DNA of 39,362 nucleotides from Campylobacterota bacterium (GTDB taxonomy: Bacteria > Campylobacterota > Campylobacteria > Campylobacterales > Sulfurovaceae). Positions 1 through 7,979 of the stretch are shown piece after piece. Position numbers and translations under genes: made by a program. Positions within the stretch are counted from its first letter, which is position 1, and each line of letters opens with the position of its first letter. Location: the NCBI GenBank assembly GCA_003252535.1, contig QKDN01000032.1, positions 1 through 39,362 of the forward strand, in the 5' to 3' direction. The notes below the pieces were generated by a model. The model had not been told where the DNA came from and ran no database searches. It saw only the letters and a list, made by a program, of their open reading frames with translations.

Positions 1-432
1 GTTAAAAAATTTGTATACTCTATCCGTAATGACTTGGTGGTGAAGGAAACAGGGTTTGGTGCAGGGAAAACAGAATTTATTGCTGAGCACCCCAATGAAT
101 CAGGAGCTCCAGACCTTACTGTTTATAAAAATGGCCAATCATGTATGTATATTGAAGTTACAGGGACTGAATATAAGCGTGGCACAGAATACTGGTTACG
201 ACCTGATAAAATACAATACTTCAATAGTCATCCAGAAAAAAATATTTGGTTTGTTTTATACTTCAATAGTGAAAATCAACTTGTATTTATTAAGCCTGAA
301 CGAGATAAAAAATATACACCGACATTGAAAATGATTAATGGATCTGGAGAAAACATGGTTGAGTTTTCAGATGATGATGATGAAGTTAAAGGGATTGACA
401 CTTTTATTGAAGCAATCAAAACAATCAAATAG
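1..432 (+). CDS. hypothetical protein, PD-(D/E)XK-like, 5' end outside window
   Basis: The frame is open from base 1, so the gene very probably starts left of the window; the TTG at 34 need not be its start. The visible 143 codons contain a PDL segment followed about 13 residues later by IEVTG, and then PDKIQYF and a WFVLYF strand. This spacing resembles the core of PD-(D/E)XK nuclease-fold proteins, but the usual Lys of the E-x-K pair is Thr here. It also loosely resembles DUF3883-type domains. It is the only plus-strand cargo gene and converges on res. The DNA is AT-rich like the Pycsar genes. Function is unknown; it could be a divergent nuclease or a binding protein of another defence system. 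Confidence 0.6.
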   Translation, partial: VKKFVYSIRNDLVVKETGFGAGKTEFIAEHPNESGAPDLTVYKNGQSCMYIEVTGTEYKRGTEYWLRPDKIQYFNSHPEKNIWFVLYFNSENQLVFIKPERDKKYTPTLKMINGSGENMVEFSDDDDEVKGIDTFIEAIKTIK

Positions 433-549
433 TTATCTCTATATTGAGGCTAAAAAATTCGACAAACTTTTCAATGCGCATGATGCGTATTATGTATTAC
501 CAAATCGATGTATCGCATATAAATGGGCTAACTAATACACAGGATCGTA

Positions 550-3513
550 TCAACTATAGATATGATCCTCAACATCATGCATGCCGGTCGCCTTGATGAA
601 CTTGATATCGCTTTGCAGTGCTTTGAAGTGGGCGGTACCACAGTCGATCTTGGCTTGTTCCGCAGGTCGGAGATCATCGGTGAATAGTGAACCTTTGGAC
701 TCTACGACAAAGTAGAACTTCTCCTTCTCATCATGCTCTATGAGCACAGCCCAGTCGGGATTGTATGCACCCAGAGGAGTATCTATCTTAAAAAATCCCG
801 GGAGTTTGGCATAGACTTTGACACTCGGGTTCTCTTCAAATGAAAGGGCAAAGTTCTTCTCTACATCAGAATCATAGGGCACATAGTCATACACTCCTCT
901 TGTACTCTCTACAAGGTTTTGGTTGAGATATCCAGCCAGCTCCTGAGTCTCGAAGAGTTCCTGGGCATAGTAACTCTCATCTCCGATCTTTTGATACTTG
1001 ATACCGTCTACTACGAACTGTCTCATCGTCCGTTTGATCATCGCTATCACCTGTTCGATGAACTTCTGGGGATTGCTCTTGAAATGCTCCAGTTTGCCGC
1101 TTTGGATCAGGATATCAACGATAGCGCGGCGTGTCAGGTTGGTTTCGTTCTGGAGATAGGATATGATATCCGGTAGCTCTAAAGTCCCTATTTCATTGAG
1201 CTTACTTTGTTCACTGATTCCTTTGGTTTCGACACCGCCTTTGTCGATCTCCAGACCCACTTTGCTGATATAGACCTTCGATCTGCTCACGATGAGATGA
1301 TCCTGTATCTCCCTGATACAGGCTGCTATGAGGGCTGATTCGTCAAACTGCACCCTGTAGGTAGTCTTATGCTTGATCTTGTCCCAGAGGGTCGTGAACT
1401 CTTCACTGAGATAGACCTCTTTGTTGAGGGTAAGCGTTCGTCTGTTGGTGGCATCCTTGATATTGAGGTTCCCGGCTACCTTTTTGAGCAGGGCGATGAT
1501 CTGTGGCGTCACAGCTTCATAGCCTTCAGGGAGCTCGACTCTGTCGTTTTTGAGGGCAAGCTTGAGACCGTCCTGTACCTTCCCTTTGGCATCTATGTAA
1601 TCATGCTCTTTGAGGTGCTGCCAGAGCTTTTCGGACTTTTTGATCCCCAGATAGCTCTCCTCGCCATTGTCACTCAGGAGTATGAGGTTGGCGAAGCCGT
1701 GTTCTTCGATGAGACCGAACTTGATCCCCATATCCTCCTCGATCTCTTTTTGGAGTTTCTGTGCGAACTCTTCATAGGATTCGTTCGCCATGATAGTGAG
1801 GGTATTGACCTCGAACCCAAAGACACGCTCTCCATTCTGGTCGACACAGAGTCTCAGTCCCCGACCGATCTCCTGCCGTTTTTTGACCACCGAAGCGCTT
1901 TCGTTGAGCGTGCATATCTGGAAGATATTAGGGTTATCCCATCCCTCTCTGAGCGCCGAGTGGGAGAAGATGAACTTGAGCTTTGTATCGAGGCTCAGTA
2001 GCTCCTCTTTGTTCTTCATGATGAGACTATAGACATCCTCATCTCCCTGGGTCTTGCCACTGGTATCTTGCATCTTCCCTTTTTTGTCGATGGAGAAGTA
2101 CCCGTTGTGTACCTGAGAGACGAGCGTATCGGTATCGACATCACCGAAGAGCGTTCGGTATTTTGGTTTTTTGATGAGCTTGGAGTACTCTTCTTCGAAG
2201 ATTAAAGCATATTTGCCCTTTTGGGCATTGCCCTCATCGTCATACCATCTGTAGTTGGCTACCTTGTCGATGAAGAAGAGGCTGAGTACCTTGATACCCA
2301 TTTTGGTGAGTCTAAGCTCTTTGTCCAGGTGCTCTTCGATCGTTTTGGATATCTGAAGTCTCTTCATAGCATCGGGATCGATGCCGCCGATAGTCTGCCC
2401 CAGTTCTATGACATCAGGCTTGGAAGTGAAGTCGATGTATTCGGCTCCCTGCTCGCAATAGATGTCATTGATGATGTATCCACTGTAGAGTTCGCGCCCA
2501 CCCGAACGCTCGAAGAGATCATCGCCCTGTTTGACCTTGACCTGTACTCTGGCGAGAGTGCCTTTTTTGATGGCATCTATCTCGATCTTGGCAGTGATGG
2601 GGCTTTTTTTGTTGTCTACTGATATGAGCCGGATGTAGGCGCTGTTGTTGTCGTCCTCGACCTTGAACTCTGCCACCTCTATCTGCTTGACAAGTTTTTT
2701 GTTGTAGGCATCTACGGGGTCGAGCTTGTAGACCATATGGAGCTTCTCTCTGTGTGTTGCCGAGTAGCGGATGGTGCAGAGCGGATTGAGACTCTCGATG
2801 GCTTCTTTGGATTTGGGTGTTGTATCGACGCTTTGGGGCTCATCTATTATCACTATAGGGTTGGTCTCTCGGATGAACTCTATGGGCTTGTATCCGCTGA
2901 GTCTGTCATTGGCACGGTGGATGATATTGGCAGTAGTCTCCTTGGTCGGATCGGTGAAGCTTCTGCGGAAGGCATCGATGTTGATGACCATGATCTGGAT
3001 ATACTCATTGGTAGCGAAGCTTCTGACCTGTTCGAGGTTGGCAGAGTTGTAGGTGAAGTAGTCATACTGTGTATTGTCAAACGCTACTTTGAAGTGATCT
3101 TGTGTGATCTGGAGAGATTTATTGACCCCTTCTTTGATAGCGATGGAGGGGACAACGATGATGAACTTGGTGAATCCATACCGCTGATGCATCTCAAAGA
3201 TCGTCTTGAGATAGACATAGGTCTTGCCCGTCCCTGTCTCCATCTCTACGGTGAAGTCCTTGTTGTCGAGCTTTTTGGAGTGAGGGAGTCCGTTGCGTAG
3301 CTGTATACGATTGAGATTTTCGAGTATCTCATCATCGAGAAGACGGAGCTTATTACCATATCCTTTATCTGTTTCATTTGTATAAAGCCCCTGAGTATCA
3401 AAACTCGGGACAGAGAAGTTGCTGCTGCATATCTCCTGTCCTTCGAAGATATCGGTGACAGCTTTGATGGCGTCTTGTTGGTATTCCAGGTTTGGATCGA
3501 ATTGGATTTTCAT
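550..3513 (-). CDS. res: type III restriction-modification system, restriction (Res) subunit
   Basis: ATP-dependent restriction subunit of 987 aa that would work with the Mod encoded upstream in the same cluster. The N-terminal superfamily 2 helicase part shows an ETGTGKT Walker A (about residues 92-98), DEPQ in motif II (224-227), SATHR as motif III (251-255) and a GRGLRL motif VI. The C-terminal endonuclease domain shows PDW (about 919-921) and ESK (938-940), the PD-(D/E)XK signature of type III Res proteins. Length matches the family (about 900-1000 aa). No stop or frameshift is seen. The ATG lies four bases after the stop of the cyclase gene and has no clear ribosome site of its own, suggesting translational coupling. 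In usual type III loci res directly follows mod; here a Pycsar pair separates them. Confidence 0.93.
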   Translation of the reverse strand: MKIQFDPNLEYQQDAIKAVTDIFEGQEICSSNFSVPSFDTQGLYTNETDKGYGNKLRLLDDEILENLNRIQLRNGLPHSKKLDNKDFTVEMETGTGKTYVYLKTIFEMHQRYGFTKFIIVVPSIAIKEGVNKSLQITQDHFKVAFDNTQYDYFTYNSANLEQVRSFATNEYIQIMVINIDAFRRSFTDPTKETTANIIHRANDRLSGYKPIEFIRETNPIVIIDEPQSVDTTPKSKEAIESLNPLCTIRYSATHREKLHMVYKLDPVDAYNKKLVKQIEVAEFKVEDDNNSAYIRLISVDNKKSPITAKIEIDAIKKGTLARVQVKVKQGDDLFERSGGRELYSGYIINDIYCEQGAEYIDFTSKPDVIELGQTIGGIDPDAMKRLQISKTIEEHLDKELRLTKMGIKVLSLFFIDKVANYRWYDDEGNAQKGKYALIFEEEYSKLIKKPKYRTLFGDVDTDTLVSQVHNGYFSIDKKGKMQDTSGKTQGDEDVYSLIMKNKEELLSLDTKLKFIFSHSALREGWDNPNIFQICTLNESASVVKKRQEIGRGLRLCVDQNGERVFGFEVNTLTIMANESYEEFAQKLQKEIEEDMGIKFGLIEEHGFANLILLSDNGEESYLGIKKSEKLWQHLKEHDYIDAKGKVQDGLKLALKNDRVELPEGYEAVTPQIIALLKKVAGNLNIKDATNRRTLTLNKEVYLSEEFTTLWDKIKHKTTYRVQFDESALIAACIREIQDHLIVSRSKVYISKVGLEIDKGGVETKGISEQSKLNEIGTLELPDIISYLQNETNLTRRAIVDILIQSGKLEHFKSNPQKFIEQVIAMIKRTMRQFVVDGIKYQKIGDESYYAQELFETQELAGYLNQNLVESTRGVYDYVPYDSDVEKNFALSFEENPSVKVYAKLPGFFKIDTPLGAYNPDWAVLIEHDEKEKFYFVVESKGSLFTDDLRPAEQAKIDCGTAHFKALQSDIKFIKATGMHDVEDHIYS

Positions 3514-3517
3514 ATCA

Positions 3518-4786
3518 TTACTTTATAAAAATACCAAATTTCAATGTAGCTTGCACTCTTTTGCCTTGCAATATTTTACATTTCATTATATGGTGTCCTC
3601 TGTAGAGTGTACCTTCATCGGCTTTATTGTGGTTACTTCTGTTTGCGGAAAGTTTTCCTTCACCTCCACCCCCTCTGGCTTCTTTCCCTCTATTCTCCTT
3701 ACTCCATACAAATTTAATATTGCTTGTACCCCTATGCGATCTAACAAATGGATCAGTTACTTGGTATTCTAAACTCATACCTTTCTCCAGTGCTGATGAG
3801 TTTGGATAATATGGTTTACCATTAGCTAAACAACTCATAGTAAAGTTATCATTATCAAGATTTGGAAAATACTTTAAATAGTGTTGGTGTTTAAATATCC
3901 ACATCTTATACCGTTTTTCAGGTTTATTAAGAATGTATTCGTCTTTCACGGGTTCGTTGTTATTCTTATAGATTTTAATAGTTAAAAATTCATCAGGTAA
4001 ATCTAAAAACTCTTTTATGTTATCACCAATCATGATTGTATTTGATGGTGCTCGATTTTGCAACTTGGCAGCCAAGTCTGTATGTAAACTTGTTGTGGTA
4101 ACTTCTGTAGCGGGTGATAAGCCATACTCAGACCATATTACTTCATTTGAGCTACCAAAATCAATGCCAACTCTAATTTTTAAAGGTGGATATCCAATGC
4201 TTTCCAACTCGGGATTTAGTCCTTTCTCAATATACATCAATAAAAAACTAGCCGCATTCAATGAGTCAATAATTGCATCTTCCTCACATTTATCTTTCCA
4301 ACCGAAGTATCCAAAAACTGCATCTCCTTGTAGCCTATGAATATGCCCATCAAAGATTTGCATAAATATTGTAATTATTCTTAATACAGTATTCTTGAAT
4401 ACTTTTGTCCGAACTAAATCTTCTGTTTTTAAATATATTGATGATGAGTTTTTGATATCAACAAACATTGAAACAATATAGTGTTTTTCAATATCTGTTG
4501 TCCCCTCAAGATGTTGAAAATCAGGATGTGTTCCTATTGTTTCACGATCTTTGTATCTTCCATCTTTGCCAACTAGTTTTCTAAATTGTTCTTTGAGGTC
4601 TTCAATGAAGATATCACTACTGTACTGTTCAAGTCCTACCGAGGTCGAATCCATAGCACTTAGCTGGTCAAGTCTCAAACTTTCAGATAAATAGCTACTT
4701 TCGAATTTATTCTTGTTTCTTGTTTTAGCTATCGATAATAATGATTCATTGAAGTTATTAAATATCCCATTTAATTGTCTACTCAT
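3518..4786 (-). CDS. pycC: Pycsar cyclase PycC: class III nucleotidyl cyclase with AGS-C-like domain
   Basis: Predicted anti-phage signalling enzyme of 422 aa that would make a cyclic pyrimidine nucleotide (cCMP or cUMP) upon infection. The class III cyclase domain spans about 103-270: first metal Asp in MFVDIKNSSS (D110), second in RLQGDAVFGYFG (D155), then RVGIDFGSS and LHTDLAAKLQ. The usual Asn/Arg pair of adenylyl cyclases is Asp237/Lys241 here. The C-terminal region (about 310-422) is beta-rich, with RG, EGTLYRGHHI and a CK strand, resembling the AGS-C sensor domain found on class III cyclases and CD-NTases of defence systems. The gene overlaps the effector gene by ATGA. The DNA is markedly more AT-rich than res. 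Nucleotide specificity cannot be read with confidence. Confidence 0.85.
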   Translation of the reverse strand: MSRQLNGIFNNFNESLLSIAKTRNKNKFESSYLSESLRLDQLSAMDSTSVGLEQYSSDIFIEDLKEQFRKLVGKDGRYKDRETIGTHPDFQHLEGTTDIEKHYIVSMFVDIKNSSSIYLKTEDLVRTKVFKNTVLRIITIFMQIFDGHIHRLQGDAVFGYFGWKDKCEEDAIIDSLNAASFLLMYIEKGLNPELESIGYPPLKIRVGIDFGSSNEVIWSEYGLSPATEVTTTSLHTDLAAKLQNRAPSNTIMIGDNIKEFLDLPDEFLTIKIYKNNNEPVKDEYILNKPEKRYKMWIFKHQHYLKYFPNLDNDNFTMSCLANGKPYYPNSSALEKGMSLEYQVTDPFVRSHRGTSNIKFVWSKENRGKEARGGGGEGKLSANRSNHNKADEGTLYRGHHIMKCKILQGKRVQATLKFGIFIK

Positions 4787-5286
4787 TTTGCAACCTTATT
4801 GGTAAATTCCACGATAAGAGTCATATTGATCAAAAATAGTACAATATTCATAATAAAGAGTATAGTGGAAATATTTAAGTACGCAAACTTCTTTTTCAGT
4901 CCTTGTGCAAGAATATGGGATTGTTTCGTCAAATCATCAAGGTAGTCATATTTAGATAACCAATAAATTTTGTGTTTATATATCCCATCTTGTGTATTTG
5001 CGATATCATTAAAAAATACCAAGCTATCGTTGCCTGTATAGGTTTTTAAATAGGGTCGTATTGCCAATAGAACGGCTATTAGGGACAAAATAATAAGAAA
5101 GATATGTGAGTAAAATATATATTCATTCACTTGTTCTTTATTTGTCAGTATAAATCCCAGTACTGTTATATTTCCAAGTACAAGAAAACTAGATTTGAAA
5201 TTAACACTTGCATAATAGTGATCAAATCTTGAAATATTATATTTCAACATTACTACCTTTTCATCATAGTTTAGTTTCTTTGACAT
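4783..5286 (-). CDS. pycTM: Pycsar effector PycTM: DUF5706-type membrane protein
   Basis: 167-aa protein with three hydrophobic segments (about residues 32-48, 57-76 and 138-160). Between the last two lies a soluble stretch with IRPYLKTY, FFNDIAN and a charged helix. This layout, with an N-terminal NISRFDHYY helix, fits the DUF5706 (Pycsar effector) family. In characterised Pycsar systems such proteins bind the cyclic pyrimidine nucleotide and damage the inner membrane, stopping growth of the infected cell. The start ATG has a GGAG ribosome site seven bases upstream, and the stop overlaps the cyclase start (ATGA), so the two products should be made in step. Pairing with a class III cyclase is the main support for function. 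Confidence 0.85.
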   Translation of the reverse strand: MSKKLNYDEKVVMLKYNISRFDHYYASVNFKSSFLVLGNITVLGFILTNKEQVNEYIFYSHIFLIILSLIAVLLAIRPYLKTYTGNDSLVFFNDIANTQDGIYKHKIYWLSKYDYLDDLTKQSHILAQGLKKKFAYLNISTILFIMNIVLFLINMTLIVEFTNKVAK

Positions 5287-5352
5287 TATTACTCCTTCAC
5301 AAAAATTTTAAACAATCATCACTTCAATGATATATTGATAAGTTCTAATGCG

Positions 5353-7227
5353 CTAAACACTCTTCACATCATCAACACCATACTGCTTGAGTATCTGTAT
5401 GGCGTTGGTTTTGACTTCTGCATCTTGGAAGCTGTTGTCTCGGAATACTACTCTCATAAGGTCGTCGGCTTGGTATTCTTCTTTGAGCTTGGCTATTTCT
5501 TCTACTGTGTCGAGGGTGATGGCGTCATCGAGGCAGATGACGAGGGAGCCGAAAGCTATGACATAGACCTTTTTGCCACAGAGTTCGAGCTCTTCGATAG
5601 GGAGTGTGAGGTCGAGACCGTACTTGAGGAGGATCTCGTAGAGCAGATCGTCGGTGGTACGATCCTCTTTGATATTGTCGATCGCATCGAAGAGGCTCTG
5701 TTCGAGGTTGGCAGTGGTGGCATCCCACTCTTTGATATTGGAGCTGTCGAGCTTCAATACCTTGAACCCGATATCAAGATCCTCCCTACCACTCTCCTTT
5801 TTGATCAGCTCTCCCGCTCTTCTAATTCTCTCTTTTCCTATCTCACAAATATTTGGATAGCCGGCTTTATATGACTCACTATTATCATCAACTGCTTCAG
5901 GCAATTGAACCATTACGAATTTTCTATTGCCGCCATCTTTACTATTCAAATCCATAACTGCGTGAGCAGTTGTTGCCGAACCAGAAAAAAAATCAAAGAC
6001 AATGTCACTGTCTAATCGTTCTATCACTTGGGACATTAATGACTCTAGAAGTATTATTGACTTTGGGAATGTGAAAACTTTATTCTGAAAAAGGGTTTGC
6101 ACCTCAGATGTTCCTCTTGTATTTAACGCTGAAGTTAATACATTACTAGGAAGACTCTTTTCTGTAAAATTTCTCATTAAACTGGAAACAGGTAGATAGT
6201 CTGACATAGCTTCATTTTGAAACCTTTTTAACATTGGTCTACCTGGTTTTTCTTTTGGAAATATAATTCGTTTTTCAAGAATTTTCTCTTTCATTGTAGT
6301 AGGACTGTATGGCCAATATCTTCCTTTAGGCGGTAAAAAAGTATTACCGGTTTCAGGATCTGTTATTTCATAGTATACATCCCCCCCGGCCTTACCAGCA
6401 CTTAAATTATCTGCGATCCATGGACCCCTGGGATCATTATCTGGATTTTTATATTTTTCAAAAGTTCTTTTCAGCCCTTTTAGTCGGTCTTTTTTCTTTC
6501 CATAGCATAAAACATATTCATGATCTGTGCTGGTGCCATCTGTTGAGTCCATTGATCCACTGCGCCTTTGCCATACAAATGATGCATAAAAATTCCCTTC
6601 TCCAAAAATCTCATCACAAAGTTTTCGTAGATTGGAGACTTCATTATCATCAATAGAGATAAAGATCACTCCATCATCTCGGAGGAGGTTACGGGCGAGC
6701 TTGAGACGGGGGTACATCATATTGAGCCAGTCACTGTGGTAGCGTCCGCTGGTGTCACTGTTGGTCGAGAGCTTGTTCCCTTCGCCGTCGAGCTGTCCTG
6801 TCACTTCGAGATAGTTCTTGAGATTGTCTCTGAAGTTATCCTTGTAGACGAAGTCCTTGCCTGTGTTGTACGGCGGGTCGATGTAGATCATCTTGACCTT
6901 TTTGTGGTAGGACTTCTGGAGGAGCTTGAGTACTTCGAGGTTGTCTCCTTCGATATAGAGGTTGCCTGTGGTATCCCAGTCCTTGGATTCCTCGGGGCGG
7001 GGGCGCAGGGTAGCCGTGGATGGGGTCTGTGCGATGCGACGCGCCTGAGCCTTGCCGTTCCATGTGAAGCTGTAGCGCTCCTCTCGAGTCTCCACATACT
7101 TGCCCAGAGTCGCTTCGAGCGCATCGAAGTCCACCTTCCCCTCACTGAAGACATCGGGGAATATCTCTTTGAGCTTCTCGATATTCTCCGCTACGATATC
7201 CATACTCTCACCGTTTAGTTTTTCCAT
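5353..7227 (-). CDS. mod: type III DNA methyltransferase (Mod)
   Basis: Beta-class DNA methyltransferase of 624 aa, by family an adenine N6 methylase that also supplies target recognition for Res. Motif IV is IDPPYNTGKDF (DPPY at 117-120), and the SAM-binding motif I FDFFSGSATT lies late (about 411-420), the IV-TRD-I order of type III Mod. Residues 121-410 include the target recognition domain. The start at 7227 follows the DUF4391 stop by eight bases, with AGGA upstream. The middle of the gene (5847-6657) is much more AT-rich than both flanks, and a run of seven G (coding strand) lies in it at codons around 280. The reading frame is intact. The target sequence cannot be inferred. Confidence 0.93.
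   Translation of the reverse strand: MEKLNGESMDIVAENIEKLKEIFPDVFSEGKVDFDALEATLGKYVETREERYSFTWNGKAQARRIAQTPSTATLRPRPEESKDWDTTGNLYIEGDNLEVLKLLQKSYHKKVKMIYIDPPYNTGKDFVYKDNFRDNLKNYLEVTGQLDGEGNKLSTNSDTSGRYHSDWLNMMYPRLKLARNLLRDDGVIFISIDDNEVSNLRKLCDEIFGEGNFYASFVWQRRSGSMDSTDGTSTDHEYVLCYGKKKDRLKGLKRTFEKYKNPDNDPRGPWIADNLSAGKAGGDVYYEITDPETGNTFLPPKGRYWPYSPTTMKEKILEKRIIFPKEKPGRPMLKRFQNEAMSDYLPVSSLMRNFTEKSLPSNVLTSALNTRGTSEVQTLFQNKVFTFPKSIILLESLMSQVIERLDSDIVFDFFSGSATTAHAVMDLNSKDGGNRKFVMVQLPEAVDDNSESYKAGYPNICEIGKERIRRAGELIKKESGREDLDIGFKVLKLDSSNIKEWDATTANLEQSLFDAIDNIKEDRTTDDLLYEILLKYGLDLTLPIEELELCGKKVYVIAFGSLVICLDDAITLDTVEEIAKLKEEYQADDLMRVVFRDNSFQDAEVKTNAIQILKQYGVDDVKSV
5847..6657 (-). other. AT-rich mosaic segment inside mod (TRD region)
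   Basis: Codons about 190-460 of mod use AT-rich synonymous choices (many AAA, TTT, ATT, AAT), while codons before and after look like the GC-richer res and helicase genes. The change is abrupt near both edges. The segment contains the target recognition domain and motif I, which is what exchange of a TRD allele by recombination would leave. Confidence 0.6.
6381..6387 (-). repeat. poly-G tract (G7 on coding strand) in mod
   Basis: Seven consecutive C on the plus strand, G7 in mod, encode the Gly-Gly of AGGDVYYE. A one-base slip would truncate Mod. Poly-G tracts drive phase variation in Campylobacterota, usually at eight or more G, so this run is at the short limit. Confidence 0.5.
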
Positions 7228-7235
7228 ATATTGTC

Positions 7236-7979
7236 CTATAGTAGTTCTTGTTTCAATTGATCTATTTGATCAGATAGTTTCTTGATACTGATATTGAGAT
7301 CGACCCTGGTATTGAACTGCGTCTCTTTTTTGATCTGATTTTTCAACCTGTCTATCTCTTCTTGAAAAGCCTTAATTCTATCAAGAGTTTGCTTCCTTTG
7401 AGGTGTCCTCGAGAGTGAAAACTCTCCGCTCAGTGCAGATGCCTCATAGGCCACGATCCTATCGACGATATCCTGATAGAACCGATAGAAGTTCTCGAAG
7501 GAGAGCCTGTCGGTACGGATACTCTCAAGAAACTCTCTATCATGCTCGGTAGGATGCCGGAGGTCTATCCAGTCGCTGTGGATATACTCCTCGACCGTGA
7601 GCCTGGAGGGGTCTGCGAGATTGATACGCTTGAGAGCCAGAGAGATGCAGAGCTCATCCTGACAGGTGATGAAGAGTACTACGGGATAGGGGATACGATG
7701 GATCACTTCTGAGAGTTTATTGACGGGGGTTTTCTCCCTGAGCTTCACATGGATATAGGCTATCTCGATATACTCCAGATGCTCCGTGACCAGCGGCGGG
7801 ATATTGATCGTAGACCTTTGGAGAGAGTGTGTCCATGTGATACTCTCGATAGGCCTGGAGAAGCGCTCCTGCGCACTACGGTTCATCCCAGAGAGCTCAT
7901 AGAACTGTTTCTTGTGGAGCTTCCTCTCGATCCTGCTCTGTGGTGGCAGATCGAGACTCTCGATGAAGGTATCGAACAT
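7236..7979 (-). CDS. DUF4391 family protein
   Basis: 247-aa soluble protein. The N-terminal pattern (LPPQSRIERKLHKKQFYE, then ITWTHSLQRSTINIPPL and IPYPVVLFI) fits DUF4391, a family of unknown function often found beside type III methyltransferases. Residues about 205-247 form a charged, Leu-rich helix (probable coiled coil). The start overlaps the helicase stop as TGATG, and mod begins eight bases after its stop, so all three are probably one transcript. No catalytic motif is visible; an accessory or adaptor role for the helicase/Mod/Res set is inference only. Confidence 0.8.
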   Translation of the reverse strand: MFDTFIESLDLPPQSRIERKLHKKQFYELSGMNRSAQERFSRPIESITWTHSLQRSTINIPPLVTEHLEYIEIAYIHVKLREKTPVNKLSEVIHRIPYPVVLFITCQDELCISLALKRINLADPSRLTVEEYIHSDWIDLRHPTEHDREFLESIRTDRLSFENFYRFYQDIVDRIVAYEASALSGEFSLSRTPQRKQTLDRIKAFQEEIDRLKNQIKKETQFNTRVDLNISIKKLSDQIDQLKQELL

